This document shows, one piece after another, positions 26,525 through 36,401 of a stretch of 52,835 bases of DNA. The notes under the pieces were generated by a model. The model saw only the letters and a program-made list of their open reading frames with translations, was not told the DNA's origin and did no database searches. Position 1 is the first letter of the stretch. The number at the start of each line of letters is the position of its first letter. The stretch is from Oscillospiraceae bacterium (GTDB taxonomy: Bacteria; Bacillota; Clostridia; Oscillospirales; UBA929), in NCBI GenBank assembly GCA_009780275.1, contig WRAI01000018.1:1-52835 (forward strand), given 5' to 3'. A program made the position numbers and the translations under genes.

Positions 26525-26952
26525 GACGGTACGTCCTTCCTGCCTTTGAAGACAATGAGTTTGGCAAAAATGTAATTGGCAATGACGACAATGATATTGA
26601 GTGTGATTTTTGCCGGCCATTCATCCACCGAAAGGGCCATCAAAAGCGGCACGCCACCCATTTCTAAAGCCATGGTTGCCGCTCGTGAACCGAAGAAACG
26701 CACGGCCTCGTGCCATAACTCGCCGATGCTGTTGACACGGCTGCGAAAAACAAAGAGCTTATTGGTCAGATATGCGTAGATGACCGAAACCACTACGCCA
26801 AATGCGCTTGCTAACGCAAAAGACGTAGAAAATATTGTCACGCCAATGTGTGTGACAATGAAGTTGACCAGCGTTGTTGTGCCGCCAATGAAAAGATAAC
26901 GTATGATTTCGCGCCCGCGCGGGCTTGTGACAAAAGAAATTATTTTTTTCAT
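26521..26952 (-). CDS. GtrA-like membrane protein
   Basis: 143 residues from ATG 26952, with four helices: IIRYLFIGGTTTLVNFIVTH, FALASAFGVVVSVIYAYLTNKLFVF, ALEMGGVPLLMAL and a last one with IIVVIANYIFAKLIVF. This is the GtrA/DPMS pattern; such proteins are thought to flip lipid-linked sugars. It leads the gtrA - GT/CsaB - GT operon, so it may move a glycan precursor for the same polymer. No ribosome binding site is seen; a promoter ends 7 bases before ATG. Confidence 0.88.
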   Translation of the reverse strand: MKKIISFVTSPRGREIIRYLFIGGTTTLVNFIVTHIGVTIFSTSFALASAFGVVVSVIYAYLTNKLFVFRSRVNSIGELWHEAVRFFGSRAATMALEMGGVPLLMALSVDEWPAKITLNIIVVIANYIFAKLIVFKGRKDVPS

Positions 26953-26959
26953 AATTTTT

Positions 26960-26988
26960 ATTATACTCGCTATTGCTCGACAATGCAA
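26960..26988 (-). promoter_or_regulatory. Promoter of the gtrA operon, leaderless layout
   Basis: On the minus strand: TTGCAT (26983-26988), 17-base spacer, TATAAT (26960-26965), then seven bases to the ATG at 26952. Predicted transcription starts at the start codon or within a base or two of it. The -35 box lies against the stop codon of the upstream CotH gene. Confidence 0.7.
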
Positions 26989-26989
26989 G

Positions 26990-29056
26990 CTATTCAAATA
27001 TTGCCGTAACGGTTACATTGTCTGATAAGTTGATCTGTAATGGATTCTCAGTCGATTCGCGCGTTCGCCCACGCTCTTCGATAATAAAGTGTGAGAAGCT
27101 ATAATTGCTATGCGGTGAAGCGTAAAATGTCTGCGTCGTACCGGTGAAATAAGTGCCTTGCCAATGAAAGAAATCAACTACGCCCGGCGTGATGGCCGGA
27201 TCGAGTGCAATGTCGTTGATGTAAGTGCGTCCTTTGTTAACTGCCAGCTCGACATCGACAATGGCGCGGTTTTGCAAGCGCAAGTTGGCCTGTAAGAAAT
27301 CGAGCATATAGCTTTGGCGGTGCCGCCCGAAGTTGCGGAAATTGTTGAGTTCACGCTCCCATGCGTCTATGCTGCGAATGCGTCCCCAACGTTCGATTTG
27401 CTCGGGGACGACAGGGCGGATGCGTGCCGAAAATTTGTCGACCATTTCAGAGAATGCAGGTTCAGCGAAATAGGTGTTCATTAGGTCACAGAAGCGGTTG
27501 AGGAATTGCGCGCGGAACTCTGTGTTGCGGATAAAGCGGCGGAACATAAGCGTATGACTGCCTTGTGCCATGCCGTCATTGGGCATAGGGGAGCGCTCAC
27601 CCGGCCAATACATGACGCGATATAGTGCATCCTCGTCGTGGTTTAAGCCGAAGCCGAAGTTAGCCGTACTGTCGAGGTCAAACAGCACCCAGCGCCAACG
27701 GCCGTCGCGTCCGGGTTGCGTGGGGTCAACATTTCCGTTATAGCGCCACATACGAACATTGTTGCCCGGCCAGTCTATGTTGCCGAAGAAGATGTTAGCG
27801 ATATACGCGTCAATAAAGCTGTCGATGTCAATGTGCTGTTTGGCGTAAGCGTAGTTTTCGGCGACAGAGAGGTCGTTGTCGCTGAAAAATGTTTGTAAAT
27901 CATTCCAAGCGCGCCAATCGCTTTCGTTGCCGGCCATCAAATTTAAGCCGGCACCGCCAGACTGCTCCATAATGGCAACGTATCGTGAACGTACGCCGTA
28001 ATGAGCAGCAATGTGCCGTTCACAGATGCGTTCACGGAAGTCGTACAGCCCCCAAAATTCGCCGTTAAGGAAAACGACTGTTGGACGAGCCGCTTGGTAG
28101 ACCACATTGAGATAACGCGCCAAATATTGCAAGCCGGCATCGCGAATCATAGTGCCTGTGCCCTCATTGCCGAAGTTTCGTATCAGCAGGCGGTCAAAAT
28201 GGTGTATCGGCTCGCCGAAGCGGTCGATGGCGGCACCTTGAAAGATATCATGTATCAGTGTTGGGTTGTCTTCGTCGTAGCTGTGGCGTGCATATAGGCG
28301 GAAGGTCTTTTGCGCCAATCGACGCGTGCCCCCGCCGTGTATGCGCACACCCATATTTTGGCTGACGGCGCGTTCAAAAGACTCGTTGTTATGTTCAAAT
28401 ATCTCAACGTGGACGGGGCGCTCCCACTCCTCGCCGCGCATTTCCCAGTTGGGCAACGGCGCGCCGTAGTCATAGCCGCCCAAACCGCGATGGCCGCGAA
28501 CGTAAATGCCGATGCCGTCATCAAAAAAATTGTCGGGGTTTGTGACCAATGATACGATTGGTAAGTTGTCATAGCGCGAGAAAATGTCGTGGCGCACAAA
28601 ATAGCTTTGCGTGATCAGGTCGCTGATGGCTTCGCCGTTGCGGAATGCCTGCGCACGGATGATGGTTGCTTTGATGACCGGCTCATGCGGCGGGGTGAAG
28701 TAATCGTCACGATACACTGCAAAACAGCCGATTTGATTGGCCGGAATAGCCGACAAAACGTTGGCCATGTACGTACGGTCATCTATTCGGCGCGGCGCGT
28801 CATGTCGATAAGTGCCGGGAAAGCCGGGGCGCGGCTCACTGCCATCCAGCGTATAATATATGTGAGCATTTCGTACATGACGGCTGGTGTCAATGCGCAA
28901 ATAAAACGGTTCGGTATATAGGCCGCTCTCAATTGAAAATTGCAATGTCAGTGGTGAGGTGTCGGTCACATCTGTTGCTAAGACAAACCAAAGAATGCCT
29001 ACCGTGAAAACCAACACGACGGTCATAATGATGATGCGTTTTTTGTCTTTTTGCAT
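26990..29056 (-). CDS. CotH-type secreted/membrane kinase with chitobiase-like N-domain
   Basis: 688 residues from ATG 29056; the frame is open further upstream but the basic N-terminus plus helix (IIIMTVVLVFTVGILWFVL, residues 8-26) fits a signal anchor here. Residues ~40-140 form a chitobiase C-terminal-like domain (YYTLDGSEPRPG at ~67). Residues ~165-560 are the CotH kinase domain (RIHGGGTRRLAQKTFRLYA, LIRNFGNEGTGTMIRDAG, VLFDLDSTANFGFG). A C-terminal domain (~600-688) has FFHWQGTYF. CotH kinases phosphorylate secreted proteins, in Bacillus spore-coat CotB/CotG. Its target here is unknown; the giant surface protein transcribed divergently is an obvious candidate. Confidence 0.88.
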   Translation of the reverse strand: MQKDKKRIIIMTVVLVFTVGILWFVLATDVTDTSPLTLQFSIESGLYTEPFYLRIDTSRHVRNAHIYYTLDGSEPRPGFPGTYRHDAPRRIDDRTYMANVLSAIPANQIGCFAVYRDDYFTPPHEPVIKATIIRAQAFRNGEAISDLITQSYFVRHDIFSRYDNLPIVSLVTNPDNFFDDGIGIYVRGHRGLGGYDYGAPLPNWEMRGEEWERPVHVEIFEHNNESFERAVSQNMGVRIHGGGTRRLAQKTFRLYARHSYDEDNPTLIHDIFQGAAIDRFGEPIHHFDRLLIRNFGNEGTGTMIRDAGLQYLARYLNVVYQAARPTVVFLNGEFWGLYDFRERICERHIAAHYGVRSRYVAIMEQSGGAGLNLMAGNESDWRAWNDLQTFFSDNDLSVAENYAYAKQHIDIDSFIDAYIANIFFGNIDWPGNNVRMWRYNGNVDPTQPGRDGRWRWVLFDLDSTANFGFGLNHDEDALYRVMYWPGERSPMPNDGMAQGSHTLMFRRFIRNTEFRAQFLNRFCDLMNTYFAEPAFSEMVDKFSARIRPVVPEQIERWGRIRSIDAWERELNNFRNFGRHRQSYMLDFLQANLRLQNRAIVDVELAVNKGRTYINDIALDPAITPGVVDFFHWQGTYFTGTTQTFYASPHSNYSFSHFIIEERGRTRESTENPLQINLSDNVTVTAIFE

Positions 29057-29313
29057 AAAATTCCCGCCCGTTAACCCGTGTGCTGCGCCGTGCGCAAGGA
29101 AGTATCCAACCAATTTTACACTCAATGCTATCAAATCGTCAAGCATTTTATGAAAATTTTGTAAAAAACAGCCCATCGCATTTATCTTGAAAAGTTTGAA
29201 CAAAGAATTAAAAAATGAGAATGCAGTGCGTATAACTATAATAAGGTGCCAGTAATACGTTAAAAACACTTTTAATGAAGAAATTCAATTGCGAAAAAAT
29301 ATGAAAAAAAGAC
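29057..29313. other. AT-rich divergent intergenic region
   Basis: Part of a 357-base gap between the divergent CotH and SLH-protein genes. Strongly AT-rich with A/T tracts from about 29150 to 29310. Apart from the promoter at 29314-29342 I see no gene, repeat or riboswitch. Confidence 0.4.
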
Positions 29314-29342
29314 TTGAAATTTTGAGGATAGGCTGCTATAAT
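29314..29342 (+). promoter_or_regulatory. Promoter of the giant SLH protein gene
   Basis: TTGAAA (29314-29319), 17-base spacer, TGC-TATAAT (29337-29342). About 65 bases of leader follow, ending in TTGGAGG 7 bases before ATG 29414. Confidence 0.8.
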
Positions 29343-29413
29343 ATGTGGCATGAACGCTGTGCAAATAAACTGTACATAAATTTGCATGGCGAAAAAAAAA
29401 TTGGAGGTCTCTT

Positions 29414-32400
29414 ATGAACGCGAAACGCATTCTAGCGGTTGTCCTGTGTCTGGCTATGCTTGGCAGCATGGTTAGCGTGGCGGCAGCCCCCGTTGCAGTC
29501 AACGAAGCAACGGAGACCACAACGGTGGTCGACCTGCTTGCCGGGCCTTGGGTGCCCAATCTGGCTGGTGTGCCAAATGTGTCTGGTGGAAACGGCAGCA
29601 CATTGCATGTGGCAGCACCACCAAACGGCAGTGCTGTGGCCGATTTCCGGGCCAATCCCATCACACTGGCTGACTTTGCCGAAATGTCACTTGAAATTGA
29701 TATGACGGTCACAGGTGGTCCTGCCGCTTACGTTGTTCTTTGGCTGGTAACTGAAGAAACCGGCAGATGGAACAATTTCAACATGCTGGGCGGTGGCATG
29801 CAAGAAATCACACCGGTCTTGCTCCCGGCCATCGGCGGTGGTGTTGACAGAAGCAATCACGAATTCAGAGGCGTAGTTAATGACATTATCGCCTTTGATC
29901 GCCCCGGTGACGATGACACCAATTTCTACTTCTCTGCGCACAGCGATGTAACGTTGCTTGGATTCCTGGTACAACTCAGCAACGGTGCTACTGCAGAAGT
30001 CAGAACGCTGAACATCATCGGCCCTAACGGCGGTCAGCCTGTTGAACCGGTAACCAGTCCGTTCGACGTATTGACCCTTCCCGCCAGCGCATGGGGAACA
30101 AATCCTGCTGGCGGTGGCACAGTAACCACAACCGGCGGTGCAGGTGCTCCGCTTGTTATGACCTCGGCTATAGGTTGGCCGAGCGCGACCATGTTGTTCC
30201 CTGCACCGGTAGAAGTGGCAGGGAATGACAGAGAACTGTTTTTTGACTTTGACATTGCTGTTGGTGAATATGTACGCATTCATGCCGTCGATTCAGAGGG
30301 AGACTACATCTTTGAACTGACTCTCGAAGCATTGACAGACGGAAATCAGGTCGGTTCGATTACAATACCGGCCGCGGCCGCTGACCCGATGTATGGTCTT
30401 TGGATTCAAATCGTTGGCGGTGGTACAGTAACCGTCAACCGCTTGTCAGTCGGCGATGCGCGCCCGCTCCCGACCTCGGACGTTGACACGCCGAATAGCT
30501 GGGCACTTCCATACATGCGCGACGCGCTTGAAATGGGCATTGTGGGCGACGAATTGCCCTCGGGCGTTGGTTTCCGTCCCGACGCGCCGCGTTGGTACAT
30601 TGCTGAATTGTTAGCAGACTTTATGGTCGCTTTCTCAATTCGCACGGGACGTCTTCCCGCAAACAGCAATCTTGACGACGTTGTAGACGCATGGTTGGCT
30701 GTTCCGGGCAATGAGCCTTTTGACACTAGCTTCCCTGATGTGCCGAGCACACACCCACGCTATGATCAAATTATGGCCATGGCGACCATGGGCGTTATTC
30801 GCGGCGGCACATTTAATGAAGTAGAAGGCCTGTTTGGCCCCGACTTCGCGCTGACTCGTGCCGAGGCTGCTGTTGGCTTGACTCGTATGATGGAAGCTTT
30901 GGGCGTTGATGTTGAAGGCTATCCGACACTGGAAGATGTCTTTGACGACTGGCCGCCGACTTCGGTAGCTGCACGCAACATCCCAAGCTGGGCACTCGAA
31001 TCTGTTTCCTTTATGTATTACTGGAATATCATGGGAAATACGAGCAGTCTAGAAAATATCCCGACCTATGGATACATCTTTAATGCTTGGTTCGGCTTCC
31101 AAACACAACAGCTGATTACTGGCATGGTTCGTATGATGCGTACAGCTTGGCCGGATGATGAGCCATCTACCGGCGAATTGTTTGATATCGCAGACTATGA
31201 CGCTGATGACTGGTGCGCTGACGGCACCGTAACAATTACCGGCGGCAGCGGTGAGCCGCATGTCTTAGCACGTGCCGGCGGTTACGCGACTCGCTTTTGG
31301 TTGGGCGCAGAAGATATTTATGATCTTCCCGAAGCTGACTGGAACGACATTTACCTCAACTTTGACATCACAACAACCGGCAACGGTTTTGAAGTCTTTG
31401 ACATCATTGCTAACGGCGTAGGCAACTTTGCCGATCCTGCGACGCCGGGCGACAGCACAGGTAATTACATTGTCCTCAGATTTGAGCAATTGCCGGCATC
31501 GCCAATCAGTGTTGCTGACTTGCTTGCTTCGGCCACACTTTTCGTCCGCAATGAGGCGGGCACAGGCTGGACGGGCGACCCATCGGTCGATGACTTTGGC
31601 GGCGTATTCAGCCTTTACGGACTGAGATTGTTTGTCAACATTGACTCTAGCGTGACAATCAATGAGTTCTATCTTGGTGCAAAAGGTGAACCAGATCCCA
31701 CGCCATGTGATGAACATCCATACACGATTGTAAATTTTACAGATCTAAACTTGCCCGCGACATTTGTTGAAAATGCCGATGGCAGCTATACTTGGACACC
31801 TGCTCAAGCATGGGCACCGTGGACACAGCTTTATCTCGACACGCCGGTGGAAATTCCGGTCGATCGACTCGATGACGCGTTTGTTCACTTTGACCTTGAT
31901 GTTGCCGAGGCCGCCGCAGGCGATAACCGTGCAATGCTGGGTCTGCGTGTTGAACTGCAAATCGGCGAAAATGAGTGGATAACACGCAACTTCTTCCGCG
32001 CACACGGCAACAGTGCACCATTGGGCGCCGGCCGTACGTTTGGTTGCAACAGCATCAATTGGTTGCTCGATATGGGCGATCCAAACATGCCGGGCGCAAG
32101 TGATGTCGCAGCTATGCGCGCTTTCGACGGGTACTTCCGTGTCATTGGTTTCACATTTATTTCCGACACGCCCGTTGTCATCAACGAATTCCGCGTTGCG
32201 ACTGACGATCCCAGCCTGGAGCCTCCAGGACCTGGACCTGGGTCCGATTTCCCCTATAATTTGCTTGATTTCATGGCCGATTTCGACTATACTGATTGGA
32301 CAGGCGGCACGGCCGGCGGCGGTACGGTTAACGTATCTTCCGGCTCTGTCGTTCTCACCAACGTAGGCGGCGGCTGGCCAAGCGGCATCTTGGATTTGGG

Positions 32401-35400
32401 CGATTTGTCGTATCCTCGCCTTCTCAACGCTGACTTCGACGATATTGCTATTGAGTTTGACCTCACCATTGCAGGCGGCGCAGGCGACTACGTCAACCTC
32501 ATCTTACAAAGCAACTTGGGCAGCGGCGCCAGCGGCTTTACGACACTTGTTGGCGGCCTGCAACCGGGTGCGCACACAGGCAGCGTTGTATTGGGCGACA
32601 TTTTTTCGGCAGCCACAGATGACCTCGTACTTGGCCAACTTCTTGTCCAAGTCGTCGGCAACGGCTGGGTTGTCACAATTGACGAACTTCGCTTAGTTGC
32701 GGCTTACGACGACATTGAGTTGCATGAAGTGGAAGACGAGCCTGAAGAATGCGAAGTTATTGATTTCCTGAGCTTCCCGCTCGCTAATTGGGGCGGAAAC
32801 CCCGGCAACGGCTTTACACCTGCTCCGTCCTTTGATGGCGATGTGCTGGTTATAACGGCAGCTGGTGGTTGGGGCAATACCTACATTTGGTTAGGCGACC
32901 GCATCCCGCGTGCTGATTGGGAAAATGTCACTGTATACTATGACATTTACAATGATGGCACAGGCAACGGGCACGCTTGGTGGGCAGGAAATGACACCAA
33001 CTCTTGGAGCAACCGCATGATTTCGCCTATCGCTGCTGGAACTCGCGCAACCGGCTCGATGACACTGGAAGAATTGTTGGTAGACAGAGCCGGTGTCAAT
33101 AAGTATGGCTTTGATGCTGCACTTGAAGGCGCAGGCGCAGGCGCGCCGCCAGTAGACTGGCTTGACAATGGCTTGCCTTTGAGCTTTGCGCTTCAAACAG
33201 GCTCTTCGTTGCGCGTCTATGATTTCCGTGTCGTCATTCACGCTGATCCGTGCACTTGTGAGCCACCGATTGAACCGGTTGTCTACGACATCATTCCGAT
33301 GATGGAAAATTCAACAATCCTTGGCGGCGGCGATCCTGCAAGATTGACGGTTGTTGACGGTGTTGCTACTATTGTACCCGCAGGTGCATTGGTCATGCAA
33401 TTCCCTGCAATCACAAGCTTTGACAGAGCTGATTTTGCTGATTACTATCTGCACTTTGACTTTACGGTTGAAGAGCGTGCCGGTATGAGCATCCACCACC
33501 AATGGCGCTGGACAAATGCCAGTCTTGCACAAGTGTTTGCTGACAACAGCAATGGCACAATGATAAGCATTGACATGGCCGCCGGTGTATTCCAAGGCTA
33601 TGTTAGTTTGGCTGACCTCCTTGCCGCAGTTACATTCTCATACGGTGATAATGTCGCGCATGGTTTTGGTCCCGGCACAGACGTATTTGAACTGTTTGGC
33701 ATGACAGTACACCCGGTAACCGGTTCAGTTATTATTCGTGAAATGCGCATTACCGATTACCCCGGAAAAACCACACCGGGCATCCCCGCGACCAGTGCGG
33801 AAATTGGTCAAGCATTGTTCCTTCAGGACAACGCTAATCCTACTCTTAGCCGCATTCCCACTGCATTCGCAGGTGACACCGTCAATTTGGCGGTTGGTCA
33901 GCGTCGTCAGCTGACAGAAACAGTTTTGCCGGCTGATACGACAGATGATGCGGCTTGGTCAACTTCCAACGCCGCTGTGGCAACTATTAGCGACGCTGGT
34001 GTGATTACCGCTGTCGGCAACGGCACAGCAACCATTACCTTGGCGGCCGGCGCAGTGTCCGACACTATTGTTGTCAACGTCACAACGCCTAACACGGAGA
34101 ATATGCACCTCGTAGTAGAGAACGCCACTGCCGTAGCCGGTGCAGGCGCGATTCCCGGGGCTGTTGCAATTCCCTTCGACCTGACGACGAATGCTTACCT
34201 TGTGGCTGAGATTACGGTTAGCGGAGCAGCTTCACGCGTAGATTTCATCATTGGTTTTGAAGGCGTAGCTGCCGGTGCCGGCGCACGCGGACTCAGAACC
34301 GAGCACCTTGGTATGGGTACAGGCTTGTGGGACATTGGCACACATACGATAATGGTTAACTTTGCTGATGTGCTGGCCAATATGGATCCTGCCGTAGATT
34401 TAGAAGCTGCAATCATCAACCCGGCCGGCGGTGCTTTCAGTCTCGGTACTTGGGTAAGTGTTGCCGGCGCGACTGTTGTTATCGACAGCCTCTATTTCAG
34501 CGCAGCACCTCCTGTTTTGGAAGAGATTGTCAACGTTGCTAATTTACCTGCATCGGCTTGGTCGGTGCCTGCAAATGTCGTTGTCAACGCGGACGATACT
34601 GTTACCTACACCGGTACATGGGGCTGGCAGTATGTACTGTTCCCCGAGCCGATTTACATTCATACCGATGACTGGAACGACGTGTTCTTCCGCTTTGACG
34701 TTGAAACAACAGGTACGACAAACGGATTTGGTTTTGGTCTTGTCGGCAATGCTGCGAATACAGCCGGTTGGTTTATTCCAGACGGTGAGAGCAGCCCGGG
34801 CGCACCTGACATCAATCGTGCGCACGTCAACACGGCATACTTGGACGGTAGCGGAAACTTCAACATGATGCCTGACGGCACATACACATTGACCCACAGC
34901 CTGTATCATATTCTCTTAGGCGTGCCCGTCACCAATGCGAATATGCCATCCGCTGCTTGGCGTACCATTTTCGCTGAGCAAGGCGGTTATCTGAGAATTA
35001 ACGGTTTCCGCGTTATTGCTGACGGTTCTGTTACCATCAATGAGCTGAGCATCTTGGCTCGCGAAGGTTTGTTTGACCTCGGTGACGACGATTGCACTGA
35101 GTGTGGCGATGTTCTTCTTGACGCCACGGCTGCACTGACTACAGCATGGACAAGCAACGAAGCGCCTGCCGGATCATCGCATACAATTTCATTTGACGGC
35201 GATATTTTAGTACTTCAGGCCCCTGCCGGCAGCTGGCCAAGTTCATGGCTGTGGGACGGTACACTAATTCCGCGTTCGGAATGGGGTAATGTTGCCGTTG
35301 TTGTTGACATCCATAATTTGGGTGCAGGCAATGCTCATCTCAACTGGGCAGGTAACGCGACGCAATCATGGATTAACAATGCAATCTCACCGATTGCTGC

Positions 35401-35590
35401 AGGCGCACGTGTGACGGGTATTTTTACGCTGGAAGAACTGCTGTATGACCGCATTTTTGCCGGCGGATATGCACCGGCAAGTTGGCAAGATGACGGCTTC
35501 CCGCTAAGCTTTAGTATTCAAGGAGCTGGCCCGATTCGCGTCTACGATTTGAGCTTTGTCACCATTTGTGATGATTGCCTCAGCGCATAA
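29414..35590 (+). CDS. Giant modular SLH-domain surface protein
   Basis: 2058 residues. A signal peptide (MNAKRILAVVLCLAMLGS, cleavage near VAAA-P) is followed by about ten beta-sandwich-like modules of 130-190 residues. Each tends to start with an (A/S)xW-type motif, has an x-D-x-D/x-F-D-(I/L) strand and ends in V-T-I-N-E-(F/L/M). An SLH block sits at ~355-580 (SFPDVPSTHPRYDQIMAM, TMGVIRGGTF ... LTRAEAAVGLTRMM) and a BIG2 Ig-like domain at ~1475-1557 (AWSTSNAAVATISDAGVITA). Modules at ~1115-1280 and ~1895-2058 are close copies (IPRADWENV / IPRSEWGNV; both ISPIAAG and LEELL). The modules look carbohydrate-binding-like, but I cannot name the family. It probably binds pyruvylated wall polymer through the SLH part. 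No sortase motif or catalytic domain seen. Confidence 0.9.
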   Translation: MNAKRILAVVLCLAMLGSMVSVAAAPVAVNEATETTTVVDLLAGPWVPNLAGVPNVSGGNGSTLHVAAPPNGSAVADFRANPITLADFAEMSLEIDMTVTGGPAAYVVLWLVTEETGRWNNFNMLGGGMQEITPVLLPAIGGGVDRSNHEFRGVVNDIIAFDRPGDDDTNFYFSAHSDVTLLGFLVQLSNGATAEVRTLNIIGPNGGQPVEPVTSPFDVLTLPASAWGTNPAGGGTVTTTGGAGAPLVMTSAIGWPSATMLFPAPVEVAGNDRELFFDFDIAVGEYVRIHAVDSEGDYIFELTLEALTDGNQVGSITIPAAAADPMYGLWIQIVGGGTVTVNRLSVGDARPLPTSDVDTPNSWALPYMRDALEMGIVGDELPSGVGFRPDAPRWYIAELLADFMVAFSIRTGRLPANSNLDDVVDAWLAVPGNEPFDTSFPDVPSTHPRYDQIMAMATMGVIRGGTFNEVEGLFGPDFALTRAEAAVGLTRMMEALGVDVEGYPTLEDVFDDWPPTSVAARNIPSWALESVSFMYYWNIMGNTSSLENIPTYGYIFNAWFGFQTQQLITGMVRMMRTAWPDDEPSTGELFDIADYDADDWCADGTVTITGGSGEPHVLARAGGYATRFWLGAEDIYDLPEADWNDIYLNFDITTTGNGFEVFDIIANGVGNFADPATPGDSTGNYIVLRFEQLPASPISVADLLASATLFVRNEAGTGWTGDPSVDDFGGVFSLYGLRLFVNIDSSVTINEFYLGAKGEPDPTPCDEHPYTIVNFTDLNLPATFVENADGSYTWTPAQAWAPWTQLYLDTPVEIPVDRLDDAFVHFDLDVAEAAAGDNRAMLGLRVELQIGENEWITRNFFRAHGNSAPLGAGRTFGCNSINWLLDMGDPNMPGASDVAAMRAFDGYFRVIGFTFISDTPVVINEFRVATDDPSLEPPGPGPGSDFPYNLLDFMADFDYTDWTGGTAGGGTVNVSSGSVVLTNVGGGWPSGILDLGDLSYPRLLNADFDDIAIEFDLTIAGGAGDYVNLILQSNLGSGASGFTTLVGGLQPGAHTGSVVLGDIFSAATDDLVLGQLLVQVVGNGWVVTIDELRLVAAYDDIELHEVEDEPEECEVIDFLSFPLANWGGNPGNGFTPAPSFDGDVLVITAAGGWGNTYIWLGDRIPRADWENVTVYYDIYNDGTGNGHAWWAGNDTNSWSNRMISPIAAGTRATGSMTLEELLVDRAGVNKYGFDAALEGAGAGAPPVDWLDNGLPLSFALQTGSSLRVYDFRVVIHADPCTCEPPIEPVVYDIIPMMENSTILGGGDPARLTVVDGVATIVPAGALVMQFPAITSFDRADFADYYLHFDFTVEERAGMSIHHQWRWTNASLAQVFADNSNGTMISIDMAAGVFQGYVSLADLLAAVTFSYGDNVAHGFGPGTDVFELFGMTVHPVTGSVIIREMRITDYPGKTTPGIPATSAEIGQALFLQDNANPTLSRIPTAFAGDTVNLAVGQRRQLTETVLPADTTDDAAWSTSNAAVATISDAGVITAVGNGTATITLAAGAVSDTIVVNVTTPNTENMHLVVENATAVAGAGAIPGAVAIPFDLTTNAYLVAEITVSGAASRVDFIIGFEGVAAGAGARGLRTEHLGMGTGLWDIGTHTIMVNFADVLANMDPAVDLEAAIINPAGGAFSLGTWVSVAGATVVIDSLYFSAAPPVLEEIVNVANLPASAWSVPANVVVNADDTVTYTGTWGWQYVLFPEPIYIHTDDWNDVFFRFDVETTGTTNGFGFGLVGNAANTAGWFIPDGESSPGAPDINRAHVNTAYLDGSGNFNMMPDGTYTLTHSLYHILLGVPVTNANMPSAAWRTIFAEQGGYLRINGFRVIADGSVTINELSILAREGLFDLGDDDCTECGDVLLDATAALTTAWTSNEAPAGSSHTISFDGDILVLQAPAGSWPSSWLWDGTLIPRSEWGNVAVVVDIHNLGAGNAHLNWAGNATQSWINNAISPIAAGARVTGIFTLEELLYDRIFAGGYAPASWQDDGFPLSFSIQGAGPIRVYDLSFVTICDDCLSA

Positions 35591-35623
35591 TCCTTTGATT
35601 AATTCTAAATGCTAAAAGAAGAA

Positions 35624-35653
35624 CGCCCGGGGCATTGCCCCGGGTGTCTTTTT
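35624..35653 (+). terminator. Terminator of the SLH protein gene
   Basis: A perfect 10-bp stem (CGCCCGGGGC / GCCCCGGGTG with one G-T pair), ATT loop, then CTTTTT. Its right arm overlaps the -35 box of the next promoter. Confidence 0.9.
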
Positions 35654-35663
35654 GTGCTATAAT
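35635..35663 (+). promoter_or_regulatory. Promoter of the sirtuin gene, overlapping the terminator
   Basis: TTGCCC (35635-35640), 17-base spacer, TGC-TATAAT (35658-35663). ATG follows at 35670, seven bases past the -10 end, predicting a leaderless mRNA. The -35 and spacer are made of the terminator stem and T-run. Confidence 0.7.
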
Positions 35664-35669
35664 CGTGTC

Positions 35670-36401
35670 ATGGAAACTATAAATAAGTTGCAAGAGATTG
35701 TGCAATCTTCACAAAACATCGTCTTCTTCGGTGGGGCAGGGGTATCGACAGAGAGTGGCATCCCTGATTTTCGCAGTCAAGATGGGCTGTATCGTCAAAA
35801 ATACACTTATCCGCCTGAAGTCATGCTGTCATACAGTTTTTTTCAAGAAAATCCGCGAGAATTTTATCGCTTTTACCGCGATAAACTGGTGCATGTCTGC
35901 GTCAAACCTAACAAAGCACATATAGTGCTTGCACGGCTTGAAGATATTGGTAAACTCAAAGCCGTTATCACGCAAAATATTGACGGGTTACACAGCGCAG
36001 CAGGTAGCCAAAATGTGCTGGAATTGCATGGCACATCGGCGCGAAATTATTGCATCGATTGCAAAGTGGAATATCCGGGCGAAGTCATTTGGAAAACTGA
36101 TGATATTCCATATTGTCAATGCGGCGGCATGGTGCGCCCTGATATCGTTTTGTACGAAGAAGGATTGGATGAGGAGTTACTCTACAAAGCAACGCACCAC
36201 ATTAAGCAAGCCGACACGCTTATCGTAGGGGGCACATCACTCAATGTATACCCGGCAGCGGGGCTGCTCACGCATTATTGCGGCAATAGGTTGGTACTCA
36301 TCAACAAATCAGAAACGCCATATGATGGACATGCTGACTTAATCATCCGCGCTCCGATCGGCGAAACGCTAGGCGCAATAGCATCAATGCCAGCAGAGTA
36401 A
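35670..36401 (+). CDS. cobB: Sir2-family NAD-dependent protein deacylase
   Basis: 243 residues. FFGGAGVSTESGIPDFRS at the N-terminus, TQNIDGLH, the catalytic His in ELHG, and GGTSLNVYPA are all present. The zinc site has CIDC normally but then PYCQCGG, with one residue between the second Cys pair instead of the two I would expect. It removes acyl groups from lysines using NAD. No Shine-Dalgarno; ATG 35670 is chosen because homology starts there and the promoter ends just before it. Its last 59 bases overlap the convergent ylbJ. Confidence 0.93.
   Translation: METINKLQEIVQSSQNIVFFGGAGVSTESGIPDFRSQDGLYRQKYTYPPEVMLSYSFFQENPREFYRFYRDKLVHVCVKPNKAHIVLARLEDIGKLKAVITQNIDGLHSAAGSQNVLELHGTSARNYCIDCKVEYPGEVIWKTDDIPYCQCGGMVRPDIVLYEEGLDEELLYKATHHIKQADTLIVGGTSLNVYPAAGLLTHYCGNRLVLINKSETPYDGHADLIIRAPIGETLGAIASMPAE

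Noticed and set aside
29057..29313. Riboswitch between CotH and the SLH gene
   Set aside because: Only AT-rich tracts; no conserved aptamer core recognised.
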